DNA from: Paraktedonobacter sp035294465
Lineage (GTDB): Bacteria > Chloroflexota > Ktedonobacteria > Ktedonobacterales > Ktedonobacteraceae
Assembly (NCBI GenBank): GCA_035294465.1
Contig: DATGKW010000125.1
Location: 1-39,262 of the forward strand
Direction of reading: 5' to 3'
Length of the DNA: 39,262 bases
Position 1 is the first letter of the stretch, and every line of letters starts with the position of its first letter. The notes under the pieces were generated by a model. It saw nothing but the letters and a program-made list of their open reading frames with translations. It made no database searches and was not told the DNA's origin. Both the position numbers and the translations under genes were made by a program. Positions 1 through 8,796 of this stretch are shown here, piece by piece.

Positions 1-2084
1 GCGATATCCTCGATCTGCATCTGGCCCTCGGCCTCGACGCCTTTGATACCATCGTCGAACATGGTGATGCAGAACGGGCAGGCCGCAGCCAGGACTTCGG
101 CACCGGTGTTCAGCGCCTCTTTCATACGCGTCTGGTTTACACGCTTGCCGATCTTCTCCTCCATCCAGGCGCGACCGCCGCCACCGCCGCAGCAGAAGCT
201 CTTGTTGCGGTGACGCGGCATCTCCGTCACGCCGTTGCTGTTCAGAACCGTCAGAACGCGGCGCGGCTCGTCATAGACGCCGTTATAGCGTCCGATGTAG
301 CAGGGATCATGGTAGGTTAGCTTGCGCTCGTCAAAGCCCTCCGGCAGCTTCAGCTTTCCATCTGCTAGCAGCCGGTCGATAAAGACTGTGTGATGCACGA
401 CTTCGTAATCGCCACCTAACTGCGGGTATTCGTTGCTGAGAGTATTGAAGCAGTGCGGGCAAGCCGTGATGATAATGCGGTGCCTGATAGCCGCCGCGCC
501 ATTGCTGTGCCCGTTATGCCTATTTTCCTCGTTTTTCGAGCGGTTGAAGCCGTAGTTGTCCAGGGTCTCGATATTCTGCTGTGCCTGCATCTGCCACAGA
601 TACTCGTTGCCGATGCGTCGGGCGGGATCGCCTGTGCAAGACTCCTCAGGTCCCAGAATGGCGAAATCGACGTTGGCCGTCTTGAGAATCTTCGCCACGG
701 CGGTCGCAACTTTCTTGTTGCGCTGATCGAACGAACCCATGCAGCCAACCCAGTAGAGCACCTCCGCGTCTGGATGCTCGGACATCAGCGGGATACCCAG
801 GCCGGCAGCCCACTGCGCGCGCGTGTCGTTATTGATTTCCCAGGGATTGCCGTTGCGCTCGATGTTGTTGAAGAGTGAAGTGACCTCCGGCGGAAATTCG
901 CTCTCTTCCATCACCAGGTGACGGCGCATATCTACGATCTTGGGCACATGCTCGATAGAAACCGGACAGATCTCCATGCATGCACTACAGGTTGTGCAGG
1001 CCCACAACGCATCGGGAGAGATCGCACCCTTGACCAGTGGTTCCGGCTCTTTGCCTTTGCGCACCATCTCGCCCGCGCGCGTGCCCAGAGGAGCCAGTTT
1101 GACCCAGAGGCTATCTTTTCCCAGCACCTCCGCGCTATTCTCAAACAGGGCCTCTTTGACGCCCAGAATGATCTCTTTAGGCAGCAGGGGTTTGCCGGTA
1201 CTGGTAGCCGGGCAGACGGTGTTGCAGCGCCCGCATTCGGTGCAGGCATAGCCATCGAGCAGTTGTTTCCAGGTGAACTGCTCGACTTTTGAAACGCCGT
1301 AATCTTCGCGCTCCTCGATATTCTCCATGAAGGGCAACGCGCCGGTTGGCTTGTGATTGCGGAAGAAGACATTGAACGGCGTGGCCATCAGGTGCAGATG
1401 TTTGGAACGCGGCAGGTAGCACAGGAAGAAGAAGACGATGCCAATGTGCAGCCACCAGAAGACACGAAACAGGATGATGCTAGTGGTGGTGCCCAGGCCG
1501 CTGAACAGAGGCCCCAACCACTGGCCAAACAGTGACCATTCAGCCCCATTGCTCGCGGCATACTCAAACGCCTCGGTAAAGGCAAGCGTCACCAGCACGG
1601 CCAGAATCAAGAGCAGGATGACATAGGCATCCAGAGGGCCGTGCCGGAAGCTCTGGAGTTGTTTGGGATGGAAAAACGCGCGCCGGATGGTGAAAACGAC
1701 CAGGGCAACGGCTACGAGAAGAATAAACACGTCGAGCGTAGCTACAAAACCAGGATTTCCGCCAATGAAGGAGAACTCGAAGCCAGAGGCGCGCACCATC
1801 AGGTCGAGCAGACCAATCTGGATGATGATAAAACCCCAGAAGGTGAGAAAGTGGGCGATGCCGGGGATCGGGTCGCGCAGAACGCCGCTCTGGCCAAGCA
1901 CAACCTTGAAAAAATCGCCAATGCGGTCATCCAGGTGATCGGTGCGGTCCTCGCGGCGCGCTTTGATCAGCAACGCGACCAGTTCGCCGGCACGCACGGC
2001 AAAAATGCCGATACCTACAATGGCCAGCAGGACAAAGAGTACTACACCAATCCAGTTCCCGGTTGGTGAAATGGTGGGGGTCAT
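1..2084 (-). CDS. Membrane-bound CCG-domain Fe-S oxidoreductase (HdrD/GlpC/LutA-like), C-terminus cut by window edge
   Basis: Probably passes electrons between the electron transfer flavoprotein encoded just upstream and the membrane quinone pool. Reading back from ATG at 2084 (good ACGGAGG site upstream), the first ~250 residues hold about five hydrophobic helices, like a NarI-type membrane domain. Two ferredoxin motifs CxxCxxCxxxCP follow near residues 280 (YACTECGRCNTVCP) and 361 (WACTTCSACMEICP). Two cysteine-rich CCG domains come next, including WVGCMGSFDQR, ESCTGDPARR and, near residue 626, SFCCGGGGG. About 694 residues are present and the frame is still open at base 1, so only a short C-terminal piece is missing. 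It is 59 nt downstream of etfA in the same direction, so co-transcription is likely. Family assignment is firm; the physiological electron donor and acceptor are inferred from context. Confidence 0.9.
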   Translation of the reverse strand, partial: MTPTISPTGNWIGVVLFVLLAIVGIGIFAVRAGELVALLIKARREDRTDHLDDRIGDFFKVVLGQSGVLRDPIPGIAHFLTFWGFIIIQIGLLDLMVRASGFEFSFIGGNPGFVATLDVFILLVAVALVVFTIRRAFFHPKQLQSFRHGPLDAYVILLLILAVLVTLAFTEAFEYAASNGAEWSLFGQWLGPLFSGLGTTTSIILFRVFWWLHIGIVFFFLCYLPRSKHLHLMATPFNVFFRNHKPTGALPFMENIEEREDYGVSKVEQFTWKQLLDGYACTECGRCNTVCPATSTGKPLLPKEIILGVKEALFENSAEVLGKDSLWVKLAPLGTRAGEMVRKGKEPEPLVKGAISPDALWACTTCSACMEICPVSIEHVPKIVDMRRHLVMEESEFPPEVTSLFNNIERNGNPWEINNDTRAQWAAGLGIPLMSEHPDAEVLYWVGCMGSFDQRNKKVATAVAKILKTANVDFAILGPEESCTGDPARRIGNEYLWQMQAQQNIETLDNYGFNRSKNEENRHNGHSNGAAAIRHRIIITACPHCFNTLSNEYPQLGGDYEVVHHTVFIDRLLADGKLKLPEGFDERKLTYHDPCYIGRYNGVYDEPRRVLTVLNSNGVTEMPRHRNKSFCCGGGGGRAWMEEKIGKRVNQTRMKEALNTGAEVLAAACPFCITMFDDGIKGVEAEGQMQIEDI

Positions 2085-2143
2085 ACGATAGAACCTCCGT
2101 CTAGTGGCTTCTGCAGAGCCTTAAACAATCCGGGAGGGAGTGC

Positions 2144-3109
2144 TTAATGCGCTTTGCGTCTCTTCACTTCTTCGATCAGTTGTGGCAAGATGCTCAAAAC
2201 ATCTCCTACCACACCAAGATCAGCCGCAGCAAAAATAGGCGCATTTTCGTCCTTGTTGATCGCTACAATAAACTTGGAACCCTTCATGCCAGCCAGATGC
2301 TGAATCGCGCCACTGATGCCACAGGCAATGTAAAGCGTTGGCTTAACCGTCTTGCCGGTCTGGCCGATCTGGTAGCTATAGGGCAGCCAGCCAGCGTCCA
2401 CAATCGCGCGCGTTGCCCCTGGCGCTCCGCCCAGGACTTTAGCCAGTTCCTCAACCAGTTTATAATTTTCGGGTTTGCCCAGACCGCGCCCGCCACTGAC
2501 GATGATGCTAGCTTCTTCCAGCGCTGGTCCTTCGCTCGCCACTTCAACGCGATCGAGAATCTTAATCGACTGTGAAGCGCTATTGATGGGGCTGTTAAGC
2601 GTCTCGATCTCGGCAGTGTTGCTCGCGACCTTTTCCACGCCAAACGCTTTGGGACGAGCCAGCACGATACCAGGACCATGTGGGAGGGTCGCAGTCACTA
2701 CATTTTCTCCGCCCCAGGGCACCGTCACTCGTAGTTCATCGTCCTCGTACTGTAGATCGGTAGCGTCGGTAATCAGCCCCAGCCTGTGCCGCGCATTCAG
2801 ACGAGCCGCAATATCGCGGGCATCGTAGGTAGTTGGGAAGAGCAGCAGATCGGGTTTCCGTGTTTGCAACAGATCGCTGATTGTGTCGGTCGCGGGCAGG
2901 GTCAGATATGTATCGTATGTTGCGTCCGCATGAGCATAGACCTTCTGAGCGCCGTACTCGCCGAGCATGAGAGCTACCTCTGCGGCCTGCGCGCCAAGCA
3001 CGATAGCCTCGGCGCGGCCTAGTTTCGCAGCCTTACCCAGCACCTCCAGCGAGGAGCGAGCTGGCTGACCGTTTTCGATCTCGACCAGTGTCCAGATAGT
3101 TTTTGTCAT
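2144..3109 (-). CDS. etfA: Electron transfer flavoprotein alpha subunit
   Basis: FAD-binding subunit of the EtfAB heterodimer, which takes electrons from acyl-CoA and similar dehydrogenases. The C-terminal third carries the classic FAD signature: SGGRGLG, then GATRAIVDAGWLPYSYQIGQTGKTV, CGISGAIQH and AINKDENAPIF. The protein is 321 residues, normal for the family. The start is set at ATG 3109 (MTKTIWTLVEIENG), preceded by GAGGAG. An upstream in-frame ATG at 3181 would add 24 residues that overlap etfB and do not look like Etf. The gene lies 19 nt after etfB. Confidence 0.96.
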   Translation of the reverse strand: MTKTIWTLVEIENGQPARSSLEVLGKAAKLGRAEAIVLGAQAAEVALMLGEYGAQKVYAHADATYDTYLTLPATDTISDLLQTRKPDLLLFPTTYDARDIAARLNARHRLGLITDATDLQYEDDELRVTVPWGGENVVTATLPHGPGIVLARPKAFGVEKVASNTAEIETLNSPINSASQSIKILDRVEVASEGPALEEASIIVSGGRGLGKPENYKLVEELAKVLGGAPGATRAIVDAGWLPYSYQIGQTGKTVKPTLYIACGISGAIQHLAGMKGSKFIVAINKDENAPIFAAADLGVVGDVLSILPQLIEEVKRRKAH

Positions 3110-3128
3110 TACCTGTTTCTCCTCTTCA

Positions 3129-3914
3129 TTAAAGTAGCTGGTAGCGCTGCAAGAAATCAGCGATTCTCTGAGCGGCGTCACCCTCGTCCTTAATCACCTG
3201 ACCGGCTGCGCGCGCCTCGGCCTTGCCAATCGCCAGCACGCGTTCGCGCGCGCCAGCTTCGCCCACCTGAGAGGGATCGAGGCCCACATCGGCCAGACTC
3301 ATCTGCACAAAGGGCTTTTTCCTGGCGCTCATGATGCCCTTCATGGTTGGATAAATCGCCTCAAAGGAGCCGCTGGCTATCGTCACCACCGCCGGCAACG
3401 TACTTTCTACGACCTGATAGCCAGCCTGGGTAACGCGGTGGATAGTTGCTTTCTGGCCCTCAACCTTGATTTCGCGGGCGAAAGTTAACTGAGGAATGCC
3501 CAGGAACTCGGCGATGGCGCCAGGCACCATACCGGTATAACCATCGGTACTCTCGGTCGAGCAGAAGATCAGGTCCGCCCCCTCTTTTTTCAAAACCTCG
3601 GCCAGTACACGCGCTGTGCCGAGCGAGTCAGAGCCAGCCAGGGCGGGATCAGTTATTAAAATAGCCCTATCCACACCCATTGCCAGAGCGCGGCGCATCG
3701 CCTCGTTCGCGCTGGCGGGCCCCATACAGACAGCCGTCAACTCGCTATTGCCTGATGTATCACGCAGCTTAATCGCAGCAGAAATAGTTGTCTCGTCTCC
3801 TGGGTCGAGCACCAGCGAGACGCCGCTACGCACAAGCCGTTTTGTATCTGGATCAAGCCTGCTAACCACGGTGTTAGGGTCTGGAATCTGTTTAACGCAG
3901 ACATACATCTTCAT
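3129..3914 (-). CDS. etfB: Electron transfer flavoprotein beta subunit
   Basis: AMP-binding partner of EtfA; together they shuttle electrons in the cytoplasm. The protein is 261 residues, the normal length. It begins MKMYVCVKQIPDPNTV, and has the family's internal signature near MGVDRAILITDPALAGSDSLGTAR and the beta-subunit signature around TQAGYQVVESTLPAVVTI. It is the first gene of the minus-strand operon, with a strong sigma-70-type promoter 70 bases upstream. An ATG two codons in (MYVCV) is a possible alternative start. Confidence 0.96.
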   Translation of the reverse strand: MKMYVCVKQIPDPNTVVSRLDPDTKRLVRSGVSLVLDPGDETTISAAIKLRDTSGNSELTAVCMGPASANEAMRRALAMGVDRAILITDPALAGSDSLGTARVLAEVLKKEGADLIFCSTESTDGYTGMVPGAIAEFLGIPQLTFAREIKVEGQKATIHRVTQAGYQVVESTLPAVVTIASGSFEAIYPTMKGIMSARKKPFVQMSLADVGLDPSQVGEAGARERVLAIGKAEARAAGQVIKDEGDAAQRIADFLQRYQLL

Positions 3915-3986
3915 TGTTTTATTGCCTCATTGTTTTTGTGCAGAACACAGGGGTAGAGTTTGCCCACTGAATTTATCGGCTATCTT

Positions 3987-4016
3987 ATTGTACCTGTCGC
4001 TAAAAGTGAGTGTCAA
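3987..4016 (-). promoter_or_regulatory. Sigma-70-type promoter of the etf operon
   Basis: On the minus strand TTGACA (4016-4011), an 18-nt spacer and TACAAT (3992-3987) lie upstream of etfB. Transcription would start near 3980, giving a leader of about 65 nt. Confidence 0.7.
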
Positions 4017-4490
4017 CGTTGCTGGCTAACGCTCTGAGGGTCCAACACGGAGATTTTTGGTTGGGTAGATGAGGCTGACTTCCAAACCAATCGGCTTGAT
4101 TCTAACTTGTTTCATAGCAAGTCTAGTATAGAACAGTGAAGCGTCGGTAAGAAAGGCCAGGCCGCGACAAACCTGATTGTTCTTTGGGATTGTCGATGAG
4201 ACTGTAGGACGTTCTCCACGCAGACTGGGCGACGATTTGTTCGACAAAGAATACGAAGAAGAGGTTTTCGTTCATCAGGCACAACTGGGTCTAGCAGAAG
4301 CATGCGCAGGAGAATGGTGGCAATCCTGGTGAGAAGCGAGAGGAGAGGGAAGCGTTGGAGAATTTGTGATGAGATTGTGAGATTGTCATTGCTTTTGTGC
4401 CTGGTTTGTGAGGTATCTTCTCTATACTGGGGTTTATGACTGGAGTCGAGCCGCTGCGCATTTGCGCAACGAGAAAGGCAAGAGGAGCAC
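4017..4490. other. Intergenic region with no supported gene; possible gene remnant 4172-4331
   Basis: This gap separates the etf operon from the kinase gene. On the plus strand one frame is open for about 50 codons at 4172-4331 (GDDLFDKEYEEEVFVHQAQ and a tail ending GEWWQSW). Its composition looks protein-like, but there is no start with a ribosome site and I do not recognise the family, so it may be a fossil. Minus-strand open frames here overlap the kinase start and look like noise. A TATACT -10-like box at 4423-4428 may serve the kinase gene, but I see no convincing -35. Confidence 0.35.
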
Positions 4491-5363
4491 ATGCAGCCCC
4501 AAAAGGAGCCATCCGAGGAGATTCTGTCAACTGAACTGCTGGCGACAGTGGGCCATGAATTCCGGGGACCGCTGACCATCATCCAGGGCTATGCGAATAC
4601 CCTGTTGCATCATGAGCAGCATCTCTCGCTGGAAGAGCGCCGGGAGTTTCTTCAGGCCATTGAGCAGGCGGGAGCCCATCTGAGTACGCTTGTCGATCGG
4701 TTCTTGCAGCTCGCCCAGTTAGAGACCCATACCTTTTCCCTTGCTCTTGCTCCGGTCGATCTGGCTGCACTGGCTCATGAGGCCATGACAGCCGTCAGAA
4801 AGGGCCAATCCCATATCCTGCTGCAGGAATCCTCTCGGACAAAGACAGGTTCACCAGGAAAGACAGGAGAGCGGGAGCAAGCTGTAGATGAGGATCTGGC
4901 AATTTCAGGAGACAGGCGGCTCCTGCGTATCCTGCTGGATCTGCTATTGGAGAATGCCGTTGCTTACTCCGCGCCAGACAGCCTCATCGAGATCCACATA
5001 CGTCCGGGTAATTCCGCTCATCTTCTCACCTCGCTGCATACCAGGGCCGATTCAAAGATGCATGTGGCTCTGATTGTGCCCGCGAGCTTTCGGGAGGACG
5101 AGGCTCTGCTGGAGATCGAGGTGCGAGACCACGGCAGAGGTATTCCCCCAGAGCAGTTTCCTCTCATTTTTCACCGCTTTTACCGAGGGGATACACGCCT
5201 TACGCGTGAGGTCAACGGTCTGGGCCTGGGCCTGGCGCTGTGCCAGGCCATCGTTACTCACCACCGAGGAATGCTCTGGGTGGAGAGCGCGGTGGGAGCG
5301 GGGAGCGCCTTTCACATCGTGCTCTCGCGAGGTAGAACGTTGCCCGACGCTGAGGTACTCTAA
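4491..5363 (+). CDS. Sensor-less two-component histidine kinase
   Basis: Autophosphorylating kinase expected to phosphorylate the response regulator encoded 36 nt downstream. The H-box is at the very N-terminus (VGHEFRGPL, phospho-acceptor His22). The catalytic HATPase domain follows, with N-box LLLENAVAYS (Asn155), G1 box DHGRGIPPEQFPLIFHRFYRGD and G2 box GLGLGLALCQAIV. The 290-residue protein has no transmembrane segment and no recognisable PAS, GAF or HAMP domain before the H-box. A linker of about 40 residues sits between the N and G1 boxes. The start ATG has AGAGGAG upstream. Signal input must therefore come from partner proteins or the short flanks. Family call is secure; the stimulus is unknown. 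Confidence 0.93.
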   Translation: MQPQKEPSEEILSTELLATVGHEFRGPLTIIQGYANTLLHHEQHLSLEERREFLQAIEQAGAHLSTLVDRFLQLAQLETHTFSLALAPVDLAALAHEAMTAVRKGQSHILLQESSRTKTGSPGKTGEREQAVDEDLAISGDRRLLRILLDLLLENAVAYSAPDSLIEIHIRPGNSAHLLTSLHTRADSKMHVALIVPASFREDEALLEIEVRDHGRGIPPEQFPLIFHRFYRGDTRLTREVNGLGLGLALCQAIVTHHRGMLWVESAVGAGSAFHIVLSRGRTLPDAEVL

Positions 5364-5399
5364 CTATGGAGAAAGAAAATAAAGAACGGAGCAACCAAA

Positions 5400-6122
5400 A
5401 TGACGGTGAAGAAAACCCAGATTGTGGCAGCCGACGACGATCCTCAACTGCTGCGCCTGATCGCGCGCAACCTCGAATTTGAGGGCTACGAGGTTCTGAC
5501 TGCTAGCGATGGAACCAGCGCACTTGCGCAGATTGAGCGATCTTCCCCTGATCTGGTACTGCTCGATGTGATGATGCCGAGAATGGATGGCTTTGCAGTC
5601 TGCCAGCGGGTGCGCGAATTTTCCTCAGTTCCCATCATTATCGTCACAGCACGCGGACAGGACCAGGATAAAGTCAAAGGTTTGGATCTGGGAGCCGATG
5701 ACTATTTAACCAAACCTTTTAGCGTGGAGGAACTCCTGGCACGGGTGCGCGCCGTCCTCAGGCGGTCTCAGCCTGAGAGTACCCTGGTGGCCGGGCGAAC
5801 TAGCACGACCACGATTGGTGATCTTACCATTGATTACGCCCAGCACCTGGTGAAGCTCTCTGGCCAGGAGCTGCAGCTCACGCCCACCGAATATCGCCTG
5901 CTAGCATATCTGGCGCAGAATGCTGGGCGAGTGGTGACTCAGGATCTTCTGTTGGAGCATGTGTGGGGGCAGGATTATCTTGGGGAAAGCCACATGCTCC
6001 AGGTTAACGTGAACCGGCTGCGGCACAAATTGGAACGAGACCCGGCACGTCCTCAGTACCTCAAGACGAAGGTAGGCATTGGCTACGTGCTGACCGCCCC
6101 TCCCCATCTAAAAACGGATTAA
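5400..6122 (+). CDS. OmpR/PhoB-family response regulator
   Basis: DNA-binding transcription factor paired with the kinase just upstream. The receiver domain (residues 6-120) has the acidic cluster DDD at 12-14, phospho-acceptor Asp56 in LLDVMMPRMDG, Thr83 and Lys105 in DDYLTKPF. The winged-helix effector domain (about 140-235) includes LTPTEYRLLAYLAQNAGRVV and the recognition-helix region HMLQVNVNRLRHKLE, ending with KTKVGIGYVL. Length (240 aa) is standard. An ACGGAG site precedes the ATG. It resembles the KdpE/PhoB branch, but no target operon is visible nearby, so the regulon cannot be named. Confidence 0.95.
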   Translation: MTVKKTQIVAADDDPQLLRLIARNLEFEGYEVLTASDGTSALAQIERSSPDLVLLDVMMPRMDGFAVCQRVREFSSVPIIIVTARGQDQDKVKGLDLGADDYLTKPFSVEELLARVRAVLRRSQPESTLVAGRTSTTTIGDLTIDYAQHLVKLSGQELQLTPTEYRLLAYLAQNAGRVVTQDLLLEHVWGQDYLGESHMLQVNVNRLRHKLERDPARPQYLKTKVGIGYVLTAPPHLKTD

Positions 6123-6230
6123 CCGGAACTCGATCAACAGGAAGAGGGAACCAGAGGAGTGGAAGATTCGCATCAACCGCGTGGCAGGGAAATAGAAAGA
6201 GTGGCAGGTTGCCTCGCTCGCGTCCTTCTT

Positions 6231-6255
6231 TCCGGGCGCTCTTCGGATGCCCGGA
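6231..6255 (+). terminator. Possible terminator hairpin after the two-component genes
   Basis: TCCGGGC (6231-6237) and GCCCGGA (6249-6255) form a perfect 7-bp stem with an 11-nt loop. The tail TCTGTCTCTTT is only partly U-rich, so termination is plausible but not assured. The rest of 6123-6439 holds no gene I can support. Confidence 0.4.
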
Positions 6256-6439
6256 TCTGTCTCTTTGGTCGAAATTTTACGAAAAACACGTCCGTCCAGA
6301 TATGTAGGTTCCTCTTTTTGCGTAAACCGGCGAACTCTCTGCTCTTGTTAACAAAAGTTCGTGGAGGCTGCTCAGCACTTTCTTGCTTGAGTCGATCAAC
6401 GAGAAAGCGAGACGCCGACTATTGAGGGATGCATCCTCC

Positions 6440-6468
6440 TTGACAGCTACCGACAAATACGTTATATT
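6440..6468 (+). promoter_or_regulatory. Sigma-70-type promoter of the secreted beta-helix gene
   Basis: TTGACA (6440-6445), a 17-nt spacer and TATATT (6463-6468) give a near-consensus promoter. The predicted transcript starts near 6475, about 80 nt before the start codon at 6558. Confidence 0.75.
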
Positions 6469-6557
6469 CGTAACATTGAACCGATATTGATTTCGGAAAA
6501 TATCGAGACTCTCAATGCGCCAGATATCTGGTATGCAAGAGAGAAAAAGGAGATGCC

Positions 6558-8474
6558 ATGGATGCACGTCCTCTCGGTGCTTTGAAGTGCCGGAAGTCTG
6601 TTCAACGGCTGATCGGGATGATTACGTTACTTTGCTGCGTGATAGGGCTTTGCGCAGCCTCTCCGCTCTTGTACCCGCCTTCCATTGCCCATGCTGGTGT
6701 GCAAAGGCAAGGCGCGCAAATGAATCTCGCGGGAGCGGTGTCTGGCCAATCAATCTTCGGCCCAAATGTCTATATTTTCAATCCCACAATGCCACAGAGC
6801 GAGATCCAGGCGACGGTCAACGCGGTGGCAAATCAGCAGGTCTCGAACCAGTTTGGAACTCAGCGTTATGCACTGCTGTTCGAGCCTGGTACGTATGGGT
6901 CCAGCACTGATCCTCTCAACTTTCAGGTTGGTTACTACACCACCGTAGCGGGCCTCGGTCTTTCCCCTGCTGATGTGGTCATCAATGGGTCCATTGATGT
7001 TTACAATCAATGCTTCGGAGCCAACAACTGCACGGCACTCGTAAACTTCTGGCGCTCGTTGTCGAATCTGACCATCAACGTCACAACGCCCAACGCGGGT
7101 TGCTACAATGGTGAATTCTGGGCGGTTTCGCAGGCCGCGCCGATTCGCCGCGTTGAGATCAACGGACCTGCCACTCTTATGGACTATTGCACTGCGCCGT
7201 CTTACGCGAGTGGCGGCTTCATCGCCGATTCAGAGTTCGATGGCGGCACGGTGATTAGCGGTTCTCAGCAGCAATGGATCGTCAGAAACAGCAAGCTTGA
7301 TGGCTGGACCAATGGCGTCTGGAACCAGGTATTCTCTGGTGTGGTAGGTGCGCCTGCTCAGTGCTTCCCCGCAGCCTCATCGTGTGGTGGCCCATACACC
7401 ACGCTTGCAACCAGTCCGGTGACACGCGAAGAGCCATATTTGTACGTGGATTCCCATGGGCATTACAACATCTTCGTACCCTCGGTGCAGCGCAATTCTG
7501 CAGGCACAACGTGGGCCAATGGAGCAACGCCCGGCCGGTCTATCCCAATCGAGAGATTCTTCATTGCCCGGCCAACGGATCCCGCAGCATTGATCAATGC
7601 TGCCCTACACTTCGGCAAGGATCTCATTCTGACCCCTGGCGTCTATCACCTGGATCAGAGCCTTGAGATCACTCGCCCCGATACCGTGGTGCTCGGCCTC
7701 GGCTTCCCGACGCTGATTCCCGAAAACGGCATCGTCTCAATGAGAGTCGCCAGTGCAAAGGGGGTCCTGCTCTCCGGGATGATTTTCGACGCGGGCCCAA
7801 CGACCTCCCCGGCTCTGCTCCAGGTCGGAAATGGCCACGGGCGTAGCGATCATGATGCCTCCGATCCGACAGCCCTTCAGGATGTGTTTTTCCGCATTGG
7901 CGGCGCGCAGGCCGGCAGTGCGACGAATAGCCTGGTGATCAACAGTGATAACGTTATCCTCGATGACATCTGGGCCTGGCGAGCCGATCACGGTAACGGC
8001 GTGGGCTGGACCAGCAACACCGCCAGTACCGGCGTGATTGTTAACGGCAACAATGTCACGGCGTATGGCCTCTTCGTTGAGCACTACCAGCAATACGAGG
8101 TGATCTGGAACGGCAATGGCGGTACGGACATCTTCTTCCAGAACGAGATGCCCTATGATCCTCCCAACCAGGCGGCCTGGATGGAGGCGCCAGGCGTCGA
8201 TGGCTGGGCTGCTTTCAAGGTAGCTAACGATGTGACCAGCTTTCACGGTTATGGTATGGGCAGCTACAGCTTTTTCAATCAGGGCGTGAACATTTACGCG
8301 GCCAACGCCTTTGAGGTTCCCTCGACCTTGCCGGCGGGCAGTCTGCACGATCTGTTCACGATTTTCCTGTCCACTGCCGGCTCTGGCGGCATTCTGAACG
8401 TAATCAACAACACCGGTGGATCATCGACCATCGCCAACCCGGATACGCCGGTCGCTGTCGTGAGTTATCCGTAA
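6558..8474 (+). CDS. Secreted right-handed beta-helix protein, pectate-lyase/GH55-like superfamily
   Basis: Exported protein of 638 residues. A signal peptide is clear: basic N-region, hydrophobic stretch near residues 18-35 and an AHA-G cleavage site after residue 46. The mature part has many short asparagine- and glycine-rich turns typical of a parallel beta-helix, in two blocks (about 60-250 and 340-600). Examples are FEPGTYGS, VAGLGLSPADVVING, LILTPGVYHLDQSLEI and VVLGLGFPTLIPENG. This two-block layout recalls GH55-type enzymes. I recognise the family from actinobacterial proteins often labelled 'adenylyl cyclase' or 'coagulation factor 5/8 type'; neither label has support here. No catalytic residues could be assigned. 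AAGGAGATGCC precedes the start. It is monocistronic, with its own promoter and terminator. Confidence 0.85.
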   Translation: MDARPLGALKCRKSVQRLIGMITLLCCVIGLCAASPLLYPPSIAHAGVQRQGAQMNLAGAVSGQSIFGPNVYIFNPTMPQSEIQATVNAVANQQVSNQFGTQRYALLFEPGTYGSSTDPLNFQVGYYTTVAGLGLSPADVVINGSIDVYNQCFGANNCTALVNFWRSLSNLTINVTTPNAGCYNGEFWAVSQAAPIRRVEINGPATLMDYCTAPSYASGGFIADSEFDGGTVISGSQQQWIVRNSKLDGWTNGVWNQVFSGVVGAPAQCFPAASSCGGPYTTLATSPVTREEPYLYVDSHGHYNIFVPSVQRNSAGTTWANGATPGRSIPIERFFIARPTDPAALINAALHFGKDLILTPGVYHLDQSLEITRPDTVVLGLGFPTLIPENGIVSMRVASAKGVLLSGMIFDAGPTTSPALLQVGNGHGRSDHDASDPTALQDVFFRIGGAQAGSATNSLVINSDNVILDDIWAWRADHGNGVGWTSNTASTGVIVNGNNVTAYGLFVEHYQQYEVIWNGNGGTDIFFQNEMPYDPPNQAAWMEAPGVDGWAAFKVANDVTSFHGYGMGSYSFFNQGVNIYAANAFEVPSTLPAGSLHDLFTIFLSTAGSGGILNVINNTGGSSTIANPDTPVAVVSYP

Positions 8475-8495
8475 CGGTCTGACCCCTCTTGGAGT

Positions 8496-8542
8496 AAAGA
8501 CGCATCAAGCCCCACCTCATAGGCGGGGCTTGATGCGTCTTT
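8496..8542 (+). terminator. Strong hairpin terminator after the beta-helix gene
   Basis: A perfect 18-bp inverted repeat (8496-8513 with 8525-8542) around an 11-nt loop begins 21 nt after the stop codon. The right arm ends in TTT and the left arm begins with AAA, so it could stop transcripts from both directions. The U-tract beyond it is short. Confidence 0.8.
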
Positions 8543-8710
8543 GCAATCGCTGGTTCGTTTCAGCGTCCTACGATAATGACGAAGGTAGCAAAACGGATAT
8601 GCACCTTTGCCCTGTCCATCGGCCAGCACGGCTGCACCTGCGCAGGAAGAAGGGGTAGATATAGGTAATCATACTGAGCAGTTTCACGGTAATTTTTCGC
8701 TGCCCGAACG

Positions 8711-8739
8711 TTGTAGCATATAGGGAATGTGTGTAGAGT
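8711..8739 (+). promoter_or_regulatory. Likely promoter of the mscL-like gene
   Basis: TTGTAG (8711-8716), a 17-nt spacer and TAGAGT (8734-8739) lie about 60 nt upstream of the chosen start. The rest of 8543-8796 shows no gene. Confidence 0.5.
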
Positions 8740-8796
8740 GATTTTCCCTACTATTGCAGTATTATGAGCAATACATATCATGGAGGTAAAGCAATT

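Noticed and set aside
4112..4582. Minus-strand open frames overlapping the kinase start
   Set aside because: They run into the conserved H-box region of the kinase and have no ribosome site or family features.
7737..8348. 203-codon minus-strand open frame
   Set aside because: Antisense to the secreted beta-helix gene, with repeated VIxDNV/VNNH patterns that mirror the beta-helix coding strand.
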